A stretch of DNA of 15,402 nucleotides from Proteiniphilum sp. UBA5283 (lineage in GTDB: Bacteria > Bacteroidota > Bacteroidia > Bacteroidales > Dysgonomonadaceae), in the NCBI GenBank assembly GCA_002408485.1, contig DHSP01000057.1:2929-18330 (forward strand), in the 5' to 3' direction. Both the position numbers and the translations under genes were made by a program. Under the pieces are notes generated by a model. It saw only the letters and a list, made by a program, of their open reading frames with translations, was not told the DNA's origin and did not search any database. Below are positions 7,319-15,402 of the stretch, in pieces. Numbering within the stretch: position 1 is the stretch's first letter; every line of letters starts with the position of its first letter.

Positions 7319-8497
7319 ATGATAAAAACATGGAGATGGTTTGGCAAAAAAGATCCCATCAGGCTTGAAATGCTTCGGCAAATCGGCGTAGAGGGGATCG
7401 TGACGGCACTCTATGACGTGCCGCCCGGTAACGTGTGGAGTGCCGAAGAAATTGAAGAACTCAAGCAAACCATTGAGCAGGCCGGGCTTTTCTGGTCTGT
7501 AGCCGAAAGCCTGCCCGTGCCGGAAGAGATCAAATATGGAGATGAAAGCCGTGACCGGTTGATCGAAAACTATCAAGTCAGTCTTGCCAACCTCGGCAAA
7601 GCAGGTGTGAAAACAATATGTTATAATTTTATGCCCGCTATTGACTGGGTACGCACCGATTTGGAACACGAATTGCCGGATGGCAGCACCACCCTCTACT
7701 TCGACAGAATCCGTTACGCCTGTTTCGACTGTAAAATACTGGGAAGGGCAGGAGCGGAAAAAGATTATACCAAAGAAGAAGTCGAAAAGGTTGATCAGTT
7801 GTACCGCGTGATGACCGAGGCGGAAAAAGAGAGGCTGATCGATACGATTATCGTCAAGACACAAGGTTTTATCCACCGGAGAATGCCGGGCATGAATTCC
7901 GGACCGGTAGAAGAGTTCAGGAAGCTGCTGCAAAAGTATGAAGGTATCAACAGAGAGCTCCTGCGTGAAAACTTGAAATATTTCCTCCGGCAGGTGGTGC
8001 CCGTCGCTGAAGAGCATGGCATCATGCTTTGTATCCATCCCGATGATCCGCCGTTTCCGGTGTTTGGACTGCCGCGCATTGTTAGCGACGAGGAAGATAT
8101 CGACTGGATCCTCCGCTCCATAGCAAGTCCCGCCAATGGTCTCACACTCTGCGCAGGATCGCTGAGTGCTGGCACCCAAAACGATGTCCCTGCATTAGCC
8201 GCCAAATTTGTCAGCCGAATCGGCTTTGCCCATCTCAGGAGCACACAACTGCTTCCCGAAGGCGATTTTATGGAAGCGCCGCATCTGGAAGGTGATGGAA
8301 AGCTGATTGAGGTAATACGCAAACTGGAGAAAAAAAGGCCGGATATTCCCATGCGGGTAGACCACGGGAGGGTGCTCCCCGGCGACAGAGAGATGCCTCA
8401 TAACCCGGGCTACTCTTTCTATGGACGGATGTTCGCCCTGGCACAGGTAGAAGGAATGATGGCCGTGGTACGCAAAGAAATTGAAGAAAGTAAATAG
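7319..8497 (+). CDS. uxuA: Mannonate dehydratase
   Basis: This 392-residue cytoplasmic TIM-barrel enzyme dehydrates D-mannonate to 2-keto-3-deoxy-D-gluconate in the hexuronate pathway. It carries the UxuA signature from start to end: KTWRWFGKKDP (3-13), ALYDVPPGNVW (30-40), HPDDPP (240-245), LCAGSL (277-282), GFAHLRST (302-309) and VDHGR (347-351). H240, C278, H305 and D348/H349 are the expected metal-site and catalytic residues. Length is usual for the family. ATG 7319 comes after a 148-base gap from the GH67 gene, the longest gap in the operon, so a second promoter cannot be excluded. It lies 15 bases before the fructuronate reductase that makes its substrate. Together they handle the glucuronate released by GH67, after an isomerase step not encoded here. 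Confidence 0.95.
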   Translation: MIKTWRWFGKKDPIRLEMLRQIGVEGIVTALYDVPPGNVWSAEEIEELKQTIEQAGLFWSVAESLPVPEEIKYGDESRDRLIENYQVSLANLGKAGVKTICYNFMPAIDWVRTDLEHELPDGSTTLYFDRIRYACFDCKILGRAGAEKDYTKEEVEKVDQLYRVMTEAEKERLIDTIIVKTQGFIHRRMPGMNSGPVEEFRKLLQKYEGINRELLRENLKYFLRQVVPVAEEHGIMLCIHPDDPPFPVFGLPRIVSDEEDIDWILRSIASPANGLTLCAGSLSAGTQNDVPALAAKFVSRIGFAHLRSTQLLPEGDFMEAPHLEGDGKLIEVIRKLEKKRPDIPMRVDHGRVLPGDREMPHNPGYSFYGRMFALAQVEGMMAVVRKEIEESK

Positions 8498-8512
8498 CAA
8501 AAAAAATTACTT

Positions 8513-9325
8513 ATGGGAGAATTATTCAATATAAACGAAAGAGTAATCCTCATCACCGGAGGTACAGGGATACTGGGAAGCGTGATTGCCTCCTATCTGG
8601 CCGGCGAAGGCGCCAGGATGGTGATTCTGGGGAGGAGAAAAGAAGCTGGAGAAGCATTGGTAAAAGAGATTAGAGAGAAAGGCGGAGAAGCCATATTCCT
8701 ACGAACCGATGTGATGAACGAGGCCTTGCTTTTAAAAAACAGGGAGGAGATTATGAGCCGATACGGACAGATCGATGCTCTGCTGAATGCCGCCGGAGGC
8801 AATATGGCCGGCGCCAACATCCCGCCTGAGAAAACCTTCTTCGACCTGGATATGGATCAGTTTGACGAGGTGGTCCGTCTCAACCTTACCGGCACTGTGC
8901 TACCTTCGCAGGTTTTTCTCAAACCAATGGTGGAAAGAAAAAAGGGGGTGATCCTCAACTTCTCCTCCATGGCTGCCTTTCGTCCCATGACCCGTGTTGT
9001 GGGTTATGCTGCTGCAAAGGCGGGCGTCACCAATTTCACCCAGTTTCTGGCCAACGAAGTAGCCACGAAATTTGGAGAGGGGATCCGGGTGAATGCCATC
9101 GCTCCCGGTTTCTTTTTAACCGAACAGAACCGGGAGCTACTCACCAATCCTGACGGTAGCTACACCCAACGCGGAGGAGATGTAATCCGACAAACACCTT
9201 TCAAGCGGCTGGGACGGCCGGAGGAGCTGTGTGGCACCATCCATTATCTGGTAAGCGATGCTTCTGCCTTTGTGACCGGTACCACTATCACAGTGGATGG
9301 CGGATTCAATGCGTTTGCCATGTAA
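8513..9325 (+). CDS. uxuB: D-mannonate oxidoreductase (fructuronate reductase), SDR type
   Basis: This 270-residue short-chain dehydrogenase most probably reduces D-fructuronate to D-mannonate with NAD(P)H. The cofactor motif TGGTGILG is at residues 15-22, NAAGG at 92-96, catalytic Ser151/Ser152, and Y165-x3-K169 in GYAAAKAG. PGFFLTEQNRELL and the C-terminal VTGTTITVDGGF complete a classic SDR. It is not related to the long-chain E. coli UxuB. SDR enzymes next to UxuA are known to do this job in other bacteria, for example Bacillus YjmF. The assignment rests on SDR family plus tight linkage: 15 bases after uxuA, and before xylB. A gluconate 5-dehydrogenase-like role is the alternative. The product is cytoplasmic, as the lack of a leader shows. 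Confidence 0.87.
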   Translation: MGELFNINERVILITGGTGILGSVIASYLAGEGARMVILGRRKEAGEALVKEIREKGGEAIFLRTDVMNEALLLKNREEIMSRYGQIDALLNAAGGNMAGANIPPEKTFFDLDMDQFDEVVRLNLTGTVLPSQVFLKPMVERKKGVILNFSSMAAFRPMTRVVGYAAAKAGVTNFTQFLANEVATKFGEGIRVNAIAPGFFLTEQNRELLTNPDGSYTQRGGDVIRQTPFKRLGRPEELCGTIHYLVSDASAFVTGTTITVDGGFNAFAM

Positions 9326-9388
9326 GCCGGCATTAGTCTGCAAAAAAATAAATAAGTATAACAATCAGCAAACAAACAAAAACAGACA

Positions 9389-10861
9389 ATGTATTTATTG
9401 GGATTTGACATCGGTAGTTCATCCGTAAAAGCTGCACTGGTGGATGCCGAAACAGGCAAGATTGCAGCATCGGATTATTTTCCAAAAACGGAGATGTCCA
9501 TGCGGGCCGTGCAGGCCGGCTGGGCTGAACAGGATCCGGAAATGTGGTGGGACAACCTGAAGCTGGCCAATGCATCGGTATTGGCACAATCGAAAGTAGA
9601 CCCTCAGGATATAAAAGCAATCGGTATCTCCTGGCAGATGCACGGGCTGGTAATGGTGGACAGAGGCCATCGGCTGCTCCGTCCATCTATCATCTGGTGC
9701 GACAGTCGGGCAGTACCATACGGAGAGATGGCATTCAGGACAATCGGTGAAGAAAAATCATTGTCGCATCTGCTCAACTCACCCGGCAACTTCACTGCCT
9801 CCAAGCTGGCCTGGGTAAAAGAACATGAACCGGAATTGTACGATCAGGTTTACAAGATTATGCTTCCCGGCGACTATATTGCCATGAAGCTGACTGGTGA
9901 AATCGGCATGACCGTGGAGGGTTTTTCGGAGGGAATCTTTTGGGATTTTAAGGAGAACCGTATTTCGCAGGATATTTTGGATCACTTTGGGTTTGACAGG
10001 GAAATACTTCCTTCGTTGACCCCCGTCTTCGGAATACAGGGAAAGGTTACCACCGCTGCAGCGAAAGAGCTGGGGCTGCATCCCGGTACGCCGGTAAGCT
10101 ACCGCGCCGGAGACCAACCGAACAATGCCGTGTCACTCAACGTGTTTAACCCCGGCGAGATAGCTTCCACCGCAGGTACATCGGGAGTGGTATATGGAGT
10201 GTTGGATGAAGTAAAGTATGACCCGCTGTCGCGTGTGAACATCTTCGCCCACGTAAATCACCAGCCGGCACAGACTCGGCTGGGAGTACTTCTGTGCATC
10301 AACGGCACCGGCATTCTCAACTCGTGGATCAAAAAGAACATGACACCTGCCCGTCTGGATTACAACCAGATGAACGAACTGGCTGCTCAATCGCCAATCG
10401 GAGCAAAAGGTATCTCGGTTATACCTTTCGGCAACGGAGCCGAACGGGTACTGGAGAACAAAGACAGCGGCAGCTCCTTCCATGGCATCAACTTCAACAT
10501 CCACTCCCTCGCCGATATCCTCCGGGCTGCGCAGGAGGGGATCGTCTTTTCGTTCCAGTACGGAATGGAAATCATGAAGAAGCTGGGAATGGATATCAGG
10601 GTAATCCGTGCCGGAAATGCCAACATGTTTCTCAGCCCTCTGTTCCGCGAAACCCTTGCAGCAATAAGCGGTGCGGTCATCGAACTCTACGACACCGATG
10701 GGGCTGCCGGGGCTGCCAAGGCTGCCGGCATCGGAGCAGGTATCTATCGTTCACCACAGGAAGCTTTTGCCTCCCTGAAAAAAATCATGATTGTGGAACC
10801 CGATACGCAGCATGCCGGCAGGTATATGGAAGCTTACGACCGCTGGAAAAAATATTTATAA
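9389..10861 (+). CDS. xylB: Xylulokinase, FGGY family
   Basis: This 490-residue cytoplasmic sugar kinase uses ATP to phosphorylate D-xylulose to xylulose-5-phosphate. The FGGY N-terminal ATPase motif FDIGSSSVKAAL starts at residue 6. SWQMHG (81-86) is the xylulose-binding QMHG typical of XylB. The catalytic base is D242 in RAGDQPNNA, and TAGTSGVV (261-268) is the second phosphate loop. C-terminal NANMFLSPLFRETLA and DGAAGAAKAAGIGAG complete the ATPase fold. The GDQPNN motif differs from the GDNAA of E. coli XylB; I believe it is normal for the Bacteroidetes branch. It lies 63 bases after uxuB and 37 bases before xylA. Specificity for xylulose follows from QMHG and the adjacent isomerase. Confidence 0.94.
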   Translation: MYLLGFDIGSSSVKAALVDAETGKIAASDYFPKTEMSMRAVQAGWAEQDPEMWWDNLKLANASVLAQSKVDPQDIKAIGISWQMHGLVMVDRGHRLLRPSIIWCDSRAVPYGEMAFRTIGEEKSLSHLLNSPGNFTASKLAWVKEHEPELYDQVYKIMLPGDYIAMKLTGEIGMTVEGFSEGIFWDFKENRISQDILDHFGFDREILPSLTPVFGIQGKVTTAAAKELGLHPGTPVSYRAGDQPNNAVSLNVFNPGEIASTAGTSGVVYGVLDEVKYDPLSRVNIFAHVNHQPAQTRLGVLLCINGTGILNSWIKKNMTPARLDYNQMNELAAQSPIGAKGISVIPFGNGAERVLENKDSGSSFHGINFNIHSLADILRAAQEGIVFSFQYGMEIMKKLGMDIRVIRAGNANMFLSPLFRETLAAISGAVIELYDTDGAAGAAKAAGIGAGIYRSPQEAFASLKKIMIVEPDTQHAGRYMEAYDRWKKYL

Positions 10862-10898
10862 TAAAACATCATCAATCTCTTATTAATTCAATATAAAT

Positions 10899-12230
10899 AT
10901 GGAAACTGAAAAAAATGCAAAAGAGTTTTTCCCGGGAATCGGGAAAATTAAGTTTGAAGGCAAAGAGAGCCGTAACCCCATGGCATTCCGTTATTATGAT
11001 GCCGAAAAAGTGGTCTACGGCCGTAAAATGAAGGATTGGTTTAAATTCTCCATGGCTTACTGGCACACCCTCTGTGCCGAGTCGAGCGATCCATTTGGAG
11101 AAGAGACCAAGGATTTTGCGTGGAACAACGGCAGCGATGTCATTGAAAAAGCCAAACAGAAGCTGGACGCCGGTTTTGAGTTTATGCAGAAGATCGGCAT
11201 TGACTACTTCTGTTTTCACGATGTGGATTTGGTTGACGGAGGAAACTCCCTGGAAGAGTATGAATCCAATCTAAAGGCAATCGTGGCCTATGCTAAAAAG
11301 AGGATGGCAGAGACAGGCATCAAGTTGCTCTGGGGCACAGCCAACGTGTTTGGCCACAAGCGATATATGAACGGAGCCGCCACCAACCCGGATTTTGACG
11401 GTGTGGCCTTTGCCGCCACACAGATTAAGAACGCACTGGATGCCACCATCGAACTGGGCGGTGAAAACTATGTATTCTGGGGTGGTCGTGAAGGGTATAT
11501 GAGTCTGTTGAACACCGACATGAAACGGGAGAAAGAGCATCTGGCAATCATGCTGGGAAAAGCACGTGATTATGCTCGCTCGAAAGGATTCAAGGGCACC
11601 TTCTTCATCGAACCCAAACCAATGGAACCCACCAAACACCAGTACGACGTGGATGCGGAGACAGTGATCGGCTTCCTGCGCGCACACGGACTCGACAAAG
11701 ATTTCAAGCTGAACGTGGAGGTAAACCATGCTACCTTGGCCGGACATACCTTTGAACACGACCTGCAGTGCGCAGTTGATGCCGGTATGCTGGGCTCCAT
11801 CGATGCCAACAGGGGCGATTATCAGAACGGATGGGATACCGATCAGTTCCCGATTGATGTGTACGAACTGACCCAGGCAATGCTGGTGATTCTGCAGGGT
11901 GGAGGATTGCAAGGAGGTGGCACCAACTTCGACGCCAAGACACGCCGCAACTCTACCGATCTGGAAGACATCTTCATCGCCCACATTGCCGGCATGGATG
12001 CCTTTGCCCGCGCTTTGGAGGCTGCAGCAGCCATCCTGGAAGAATCTCCCTATCTCTCTATGCGCAAGAATCGGTATGCTTCTTTCGACAGCGGCAAGGG
12101 CAAAGCGTTTGAAGAAGGTAAACTTTCTTTGGAGGATCTGCGCGAATATGCCCTCGCTCTGGGTAGAGAGCCGGCCCAGATCAGTGGCAAACAGGAGCTG
12201 TACGAAGCTATTGTGAACATGTATATTTGA
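10899..12230 (+). CDS. xylA: Xylose isomerase, class II
   Basis: This 443-residue cytoplasmic TIM-barrel enzyme interconverts D-xylose and D-xylulose. Length and the N-terminal extension (FFPGIGKIKFEG, NPMAFRYYDAEKVV) mark the class II group that includes the Bacteroides and Piromyces enzymes. All active-site residues are present at a constant offset of six from E. coli XylA: H107 and D110 in CFHDVD, E238 and K240 in FIEPKP, E274 and H277 in NVEVNHATLAGHTF, D302, D313, D315 and D345. It is the last gene of the operon, and a 15-bp-stem terminator begins 13 bases after its stop. It supplies xylulose to XylB just upstream. No truncation or odd feature is seen. Confidence 0.97.
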   Translation: METEKNAKEFFPGIGKIKFEGKESRNPMAFRYYDAEKVVYGRKMKDWFKFSMAYWHTLCAESSDPFGEETKDFAWNNGSDVIEKAKQKLDAGFEFMQKIGIDYFCFHDVDLVDGGNSLEEYESNLKAIVAYAKKRMAETGIKLLWGTANVFGHKRYMNGAATNPDFDGVAFAATQIKNALDATIELGGENYVFWGGREGYMSLLNTDMKREKEHLAIMLGKARDYARSKGFKGTFFIEPKPMEPTKHQYDVDAETVIGFLRAHGLDKDFKLNVEVNHATLAGHTFEHDLQCAVDAGMLGSIDANRGDYQNGWDTDQFPIDVYELTQAMLVILQGGGLQGGGTNFDAKTRRNSTDLEDIFIAHIAGMDAFARALEAAAAILEESPYLSMRKNRYASFDSGKGKAFEEGKLSLEDLREYALALGREPAQISGKQELYEAIVNMYI

Positions 12231-12243
12231 TCTGCTGCCCATA

Positions 12244-12282
12244 AAAGATCAACCACCCGCATAGGGGTGGTTGATCTTTCTT
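12244..12282 (+). terminator. Rho-independent terminator after xylA
   Basis: AAAGATCAACCACCC (12244-12258) pairs without mismatch with GGGTGGTTGATCTTT (12265-12279): 15 bp around a 6-nt loop, then TTTCTT. It lies 13 bases after the xylA stop and marks the end of the eight-gene operon. The A-run on the left arm means it could also stop transcription from the other strand. Confidence 0.93.
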
Positions 12283-12352
12283 AAAATACCGTTTCAACCT
12301 CAGAAAATGGATTCGTTGCCACTCTTATTCTTTATCATAAACCTTTTCACCA

Positions 12353-14290
12353 ATGAGACCTTCTTTACAAGTTTCTGTTAGCAGCATCATGCCGACACTC
12401 CTCGCATTGTTTCTTGTCACAGCATCATACGGAGCAATCAAACTGCCTCCGTTGCTCTCCGACAACATGGTGATACAGCGTGACAGGCCCATTCGCCTCT
12501 GGGGCAGTGCCGATGTAGGAGAGAAGGTGACCGTCCGGTTTAAACAGAAGAGCTACCAGACTGTTGCCGGTCATCAGGGTGAATGGTCTCTTCTTTTAGA
12601 TCCCTCCGTAGCCGGAGGCCCCTATATACTGGAAATAAATGAGCACGTCCTGCACAATGTGATGGTCGGTGACGTATGGGTCTGTTCCGGCCAGTCGAAC
12701 GTGGATCTGCCGGTCTACCGGGTGGAGGATCTCTATAAGCAATTGACCGATACCCTGAAAAGAAATGAAGTAAGGTTACTGAAAATAACCAACGACACCC
12801 ATATCGCCGGAACAGAGGAGGCGCTGGCTGATACCCGGTGGCGTGTACTGGCTCCGGAGAATGTATCCGATTTTTCGGCCATTTCCTACTTCCTGGGCAA
12901 CGACCTGTATGAGAAAACAGGCATCCCGCAGGGGGTGATTGCCAGCAGCTGGGGTGGTACTCCCATCCAGTCCTGGATCGGAGAGGAGTATATTAAAAAG
13001 TACCCCCACTATTACAACGAGATGCTGCTGACACGAAACAACGAATACGTGGCACAGGTAAACATCGCAGCACAGGTTGCAGGACGCGCATGGAACAGCT
13101 TACTGTATAGGCTCGATCCCGGGGTGCGAGAAAAGTGGTATGCTCCGGATTACAACGACAGCCACTGGCAAACAGTCAACCAATATGACAACGGCTCGTG
13201 GACACGCACGAAAAACGGCCCCTTCAACGGTTCCTACTGGTTCAGACAAGAGATAGAAGCGGATCCTGCCCATGCAGGCGAAGAGGCGCTGCTGAGGGTA
13301 GGATGCCTGGTCGATGCCGACTCCACCTACCTGAACGGCGTGCTGATCGGCACAACCGGTTACCAATACCCACCCCGCAAATACCGGATACCAGCGGGAC
13401 TCCTCAAAGCAGGAAAAAATGTGATCACCATCCGGCTAATAGGTGGTAGCAACGCAGCTTTCATAAAAGACAAACCCTACAAAATCGTATACAACAACGG
13501 CAATGAACAACCGCTTTCAACGCAGTGGAAGTTCCGGCACGGCACCTTTATGCCACAACAGCGGGTACAGGCAATCGGTATACAAAACATCGCCACCGCA
13601 TGCTACAACAGCATGATCTGGCCCCTTCGCCACTTCCCTGTCGCGGGTGTGCTGTGGTACCAGGGAGAATCGAACACCGGGAGGGCAGAAGAGTACGAAT
13701 CTCTGCTAGGAGACCTGATGGAAGACTGGAGAAACATCTGGAAGGAGCCATCCCTGCCCTTTTTTATTGTCCAACTACCAGACTACATGGCCCCTACAAA
13801 CACACCTTCGGAAAGCGGCTGGGTTTCGCTGCGCGAATCTCAGCGCAGAGCCACTCTGAACGACATCAACGCCGAACTGGTTGTGGGACTGGGACTGGGA
13901 GAATGGAACGACATCCACCCTCTTCGAAAAAAGGAGTTGGCAGAACGGGCATCTCTTGAGATCCGGAAGAAAGTTTATGGGCAACCTGTCGCTGTAACAC
14001 CCCGACTGGAAAGCGGCGAGATTAAAGGCAGCCAGGTGATCCTGACATTTTCCGACCCGATAACAGGGGACAAAGAAGGCAATGTGTATGATTTTGAACT
14101 GTCCGACAATGGACGTACTTACCGGAATGCGGAAGCAGTAGCGAACAAGAACAAAGTGTACATCAGCTCCCCGGAAGTTGAGAAACCGGTCAGCGTGCGC
14201 TATGCATGGCGCAACACACCTCCCCGGGCAAATTTAAAGGGCAGAAATAATCTGCCCCTTCCTACATTCCAATGGGATAAACCACAATAA
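12353..14290 (+). CDS. Secreted SGNH-type carbohydrate acetylesterase (sialate O-acetylesterase-like, CE20-like)
   Basis: This 645-residue protein probably removes O-acetyl groups from xylan or another plant glycan. A signal peptide ends near SYGA (24-28); an in-frame ATG at 12389 (M13) would keep it, so the exact start is uncertain. The SGNH catalytic domain is split. Block I is GQSN with Ser115, block II SSWGGTPIQSW (198-208), block III WYQGESN (435-441), and block V D520-I-H522. The fold is interrupted at about 260-365 by a GH2-type jelly-roll domain (YNDSHWQTV, GSYWFRQEI, STYLNGVLIG, LLKAGKNVITIRL). This inserted beta-domain architecture is that of family CE20 acetylesterases, so family assignment is by architecture. 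A C-terminal beta domain follows from about 550. It lies beyond the operon terminator and is likely its own unit. Sialate 9-O-acetylesterase, the usual automatic name, is unlikely in this xylan context. Confidence 0.85.
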   Translation: MRPSLQVSVSSIMPTLLALFLVTASYGAIKLPPLLSDNMVIQRDRPIRLWGSADVGEKVTVRFKQKSYQTVAGHQGEWSLLLDPSVAGGPYILEINEHVLHNVMVGDVWVCSGQSNVDLPVYRVEDLYKQLTDTLKRNEVRLLKITNDTHIAGTEEALADTRWRVLAPENVSDFSAISYFLGNDLYEKTGIPQGVIASSWGGTPIQSWIGEEYIKKYPHYYNEMLLTRNNEYVAQVNIAAQVAGRAWNSLLYRLDPGVREKWYAPDYNDSHWQTVNQYDNGSWTRTKNGPFNGSYWFRQEIEADPAHAGEEALLRVGCLVDADSTYLNGVLIGTTGYQYPPRKYRIPAGLLKAGKNVITIRLIGGSNAAFIKDKPYKIVYNNGNEQPLSTQWKFRHGTFMPQQRVQAIGIQNIATACYNSMIWPLRHFPVAGVLWYQGESNTGRAEEYESLLGDLMEDWRNIWKEPSLPFFIVQLPDYMAPTNTPSESGWVSLRESQRRATLNDINAELVVGLGLGEWNDIHPLRKKELAERASLEIRKKVYGQPVAVTPRLESGEIKGSQVILTFSDPITGDKEGNVYDFELSDNGRTYRNAEAVANKNKVYISSPEVEKPVSVRYAWRNTPPRANLKGRNNLPLPTFQWDKPQ

Positions 14291-14295
14291 CCGTC

Positions 14296-14313
14296 CCACC
14301 ATGCAGGTGGTTT
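14296..14313. terminator. Weak hairpin between convergent genes
   Basis: CCACC (14296-14300) and GGTGG (14306-14310) form a 5-bp GC-rich stem around ATGCA, followed by TTT. It lies in the 30-base space between the esterase and the oppositely oriented aldolase gene, where a shared terminator would be expected. The stem is short, so this is a weak call. Confidence 0.35.
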
Positions 14314-14320
14314 CAAGCTG

Positions 14321-15402
14321 TCACTTCACATTGAATGCCACGCGCAGGTCCTCGATCTCCTCATCGCCGATAGGCTGCAGAGGCCCAATAGAGGCGGCCA
14401 TCACCAGCGAGTTAGCCGAGAACTCGGCTACCTCAAGATAGTCGAACGTGTTCAGCAGCTTATCTCCGGTAATAAAAACACTGTCGTTTTCCACCAATAT
14501 CACCCGGTTCTTGTGAAACATGTTGGCCACACTGTCCACATCGTTGTAGATCAACCCAAAGGGGATGGAAGGCACATCCTGCAGGAAGATCCAGCTTTCG
14601 GGGATGGTTCGCACATCAAATTTTGAGCCGCTTACTGCATGAGCCATCAGGTTCACCGGTTGGGTACAAATGATGGAGTTGATGTGAGGATTGAGTTGGT
14701 ATATCCGCTGATGGAGTGCTACGGAGCGACTGGGAGTCTTTCCTGCTTCAGCCATCCCGTTTTTGATTTGTACAATGTCGCTGGGCACAATATCCCAACG
14801 GGCAATATTGCTGGGAGTAATCAGAAAGTCGTTGTTCTTCCAACGAACAGAAACCGTTCCATAGGTTGAAATCATCAGACCCTGATTGCAGGCTCTGCGA
14901 ATGATGTTGACCATCTCTGTACGGATGGCACGCTCTTCTGAAGGATGGTCGATATCCATGAAATGCGACACATTGGTCGGCAGATGATGCACATATTGCG
15001 ATACCTGTTCGTCCGACAGGTAGTTCACATTTCCCAGTCGTTTGGCATTGACGATGGTGCGGCAACAGAACTCCAGTGTTTCAAATCGCTGGTAGGCATC
15101 CATCATATCGGTACCACCCAGTACTACCCCGTGATTCTCCATGATCACTGCTCTGTAGCGTTTGTCTTTGAATTCAAAGGCAATTTTTTCTCCCAGATCC
15201 TCACTCCCCGGTGTTCCGTACGGGGCAAAGCCAATATCTCCACAGATGTTGTGCGCCTGCGGAACAATTTTGGTGTCGGGCACAATACCGGCTATGCTGA
15301 ATGCGACCAGTGCAGGCGGATGTGCGTGAATAATGGCTGTCAGCTCAGGGCGGGTCTCATAGATCGCTTTGTGAAATGGCAACTCCGATGAAGGTTTGTG
15401 TG
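14321..15402 (-). CDS. Tandem class II aldolase/adducin-domain protein, partial at 5'
   Basis: The frame is open to the right edge of the window, so the gene starts outside; a TTG at 15382 is not the start, because PSSEL just upstream is a conserved motif. At least 353 residues are visible. The first domain carries the zinc-site residues of class II aldolases (FucA, RhaD, AraD type): E in PSSE, H19 and H21 in IIHAHPPAL, and H84 in MENHGVVLGG, numbered from the TTG. A second copy starts near residue 150 (STYGTVSVRW, FLITPS, DIVQI). In it PSSE is PSRS, HxH is CTQ (239-241) and ENHG is ENDS, so the metal site is lost. The active half could cleave or epimerise a sugar phosphate such as fuculose-, rhamnulose- or ribulose-phosphate; substrate cannot be told. 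It converges on the esterase gene and is not part of the xylan operon. Confidence 0.85.
   Translation of the reverse strand, partial: HKPSSELPFHKAIYETRPELTAIIHAHPPALVAFSIAGIVPDTKIVPQAHNICGDIGFAPYGTPGSEDLGEKIAFEFKDKRYRAVIMENHGVVLGGTDMMDAYQRFETLEFCCRTIVNAKRLGNVNYLSDEQVSQYVHHLPTNVSHFMDIDHPSEERAIRTEMVNIIRRACNQGLMISTYGTVSVRWKNNDFLITPSNIARWDIVPSDIVQIKNGMAEAGKTPSRSVALHQRIYQLNPHINSIICTQPVNLMAHAVSGSKFDVRTIPESWIFLQDVPSIPFGLIYNDVDSVANMFHKNRVILVENDSVFITGDKLLNTFDYLEVAEFSANSLVMAASIGPLQPIGDEEIEDLRVAFNVK

Noticed and set aside
11271..12242. 323-codon antisense frame opposite xylA
   Set aside because: It overlaps xylA, which is complete and secure, and extends into the terminator. No motif is recognisable.

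Overview
The window looks like a chromosomal segment of an anaerobic Bacteroidales bacterium, perhaps of the Dysgonomonadaceae (Proteiniphilum/Petrimonas type; genus-level placement is a guess). The signs are A-rich leaders without clear Shine-Dalgarno sites, a Bacteroides-type class II xylose isomerase, an SDR-type fructuronate reductase beside UxuA, and IS5-type transposase relics typical of this phylum. The main theme is breakdown and catabolism of glucuronoxylan.

Layout. (1) 1-963: IS debris, made of the C-terminal end of one IS5-type transposase followed by a truncated second transposase with in-frame stops. (2) 964-1474: an AT-rich non-coding stretch with a 19-bp palindrome, a 12-bp tandem repeat, a 14-bp perfect palindrome and a small hairpin. 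It is the likely control region of the operon. (3) 1475-12230: eight co-directional genes, namely a GPH-family sugar:cation symporter, GH10 xylanase lipoprotein, GH43 beta-xylosidase, GH67 alpha-glucuronidase, uxuA, an SDR uxuB, xylB and xylA. They end at a very strong 15-bp-stem terminator (12244-12282). A 148-nt gap holding a 21-bp direct repeat separates the transport/hydrolase half from the intracellular catabolic half. (4) 12353-14290: a secreted SGNH acetylesterase (CE20-like) as its own unit. (5) 14321-15402, minus strand: the C-terminal part of a tandem class II aldolase/adducin protein, cut by the window edge.

How the genes fit together. The GH10 lipoprotein cuts xylan to oligosaccharides, the esterase removes acetyl groups, and exported GH67 removes (4-O-methyl)glucuronic acid. 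The symporter imports xylose, short xylo-oligosaccharides and/or uronic acid, and the leaderless GH43 finishes xylo-oligosaccharides in the cytoplasm. Xylose then goes through XylA and XylB to xylulose-5-phosphate. Fructuronate goes through UxuB and UxuA to 2-keto-3-deoxygluconate. Not in the window are uronate isomerase (UxaC), KDG kinase/aldolase, a SusC/SusD pair and any regulator gene.

I found no clearly new defence or signalling system. The most unusual items are the palindromes before the operon, the 21-bp repeat at the junction of the two operon halves, and the second aldolase domain, which lacks its metal ligands.
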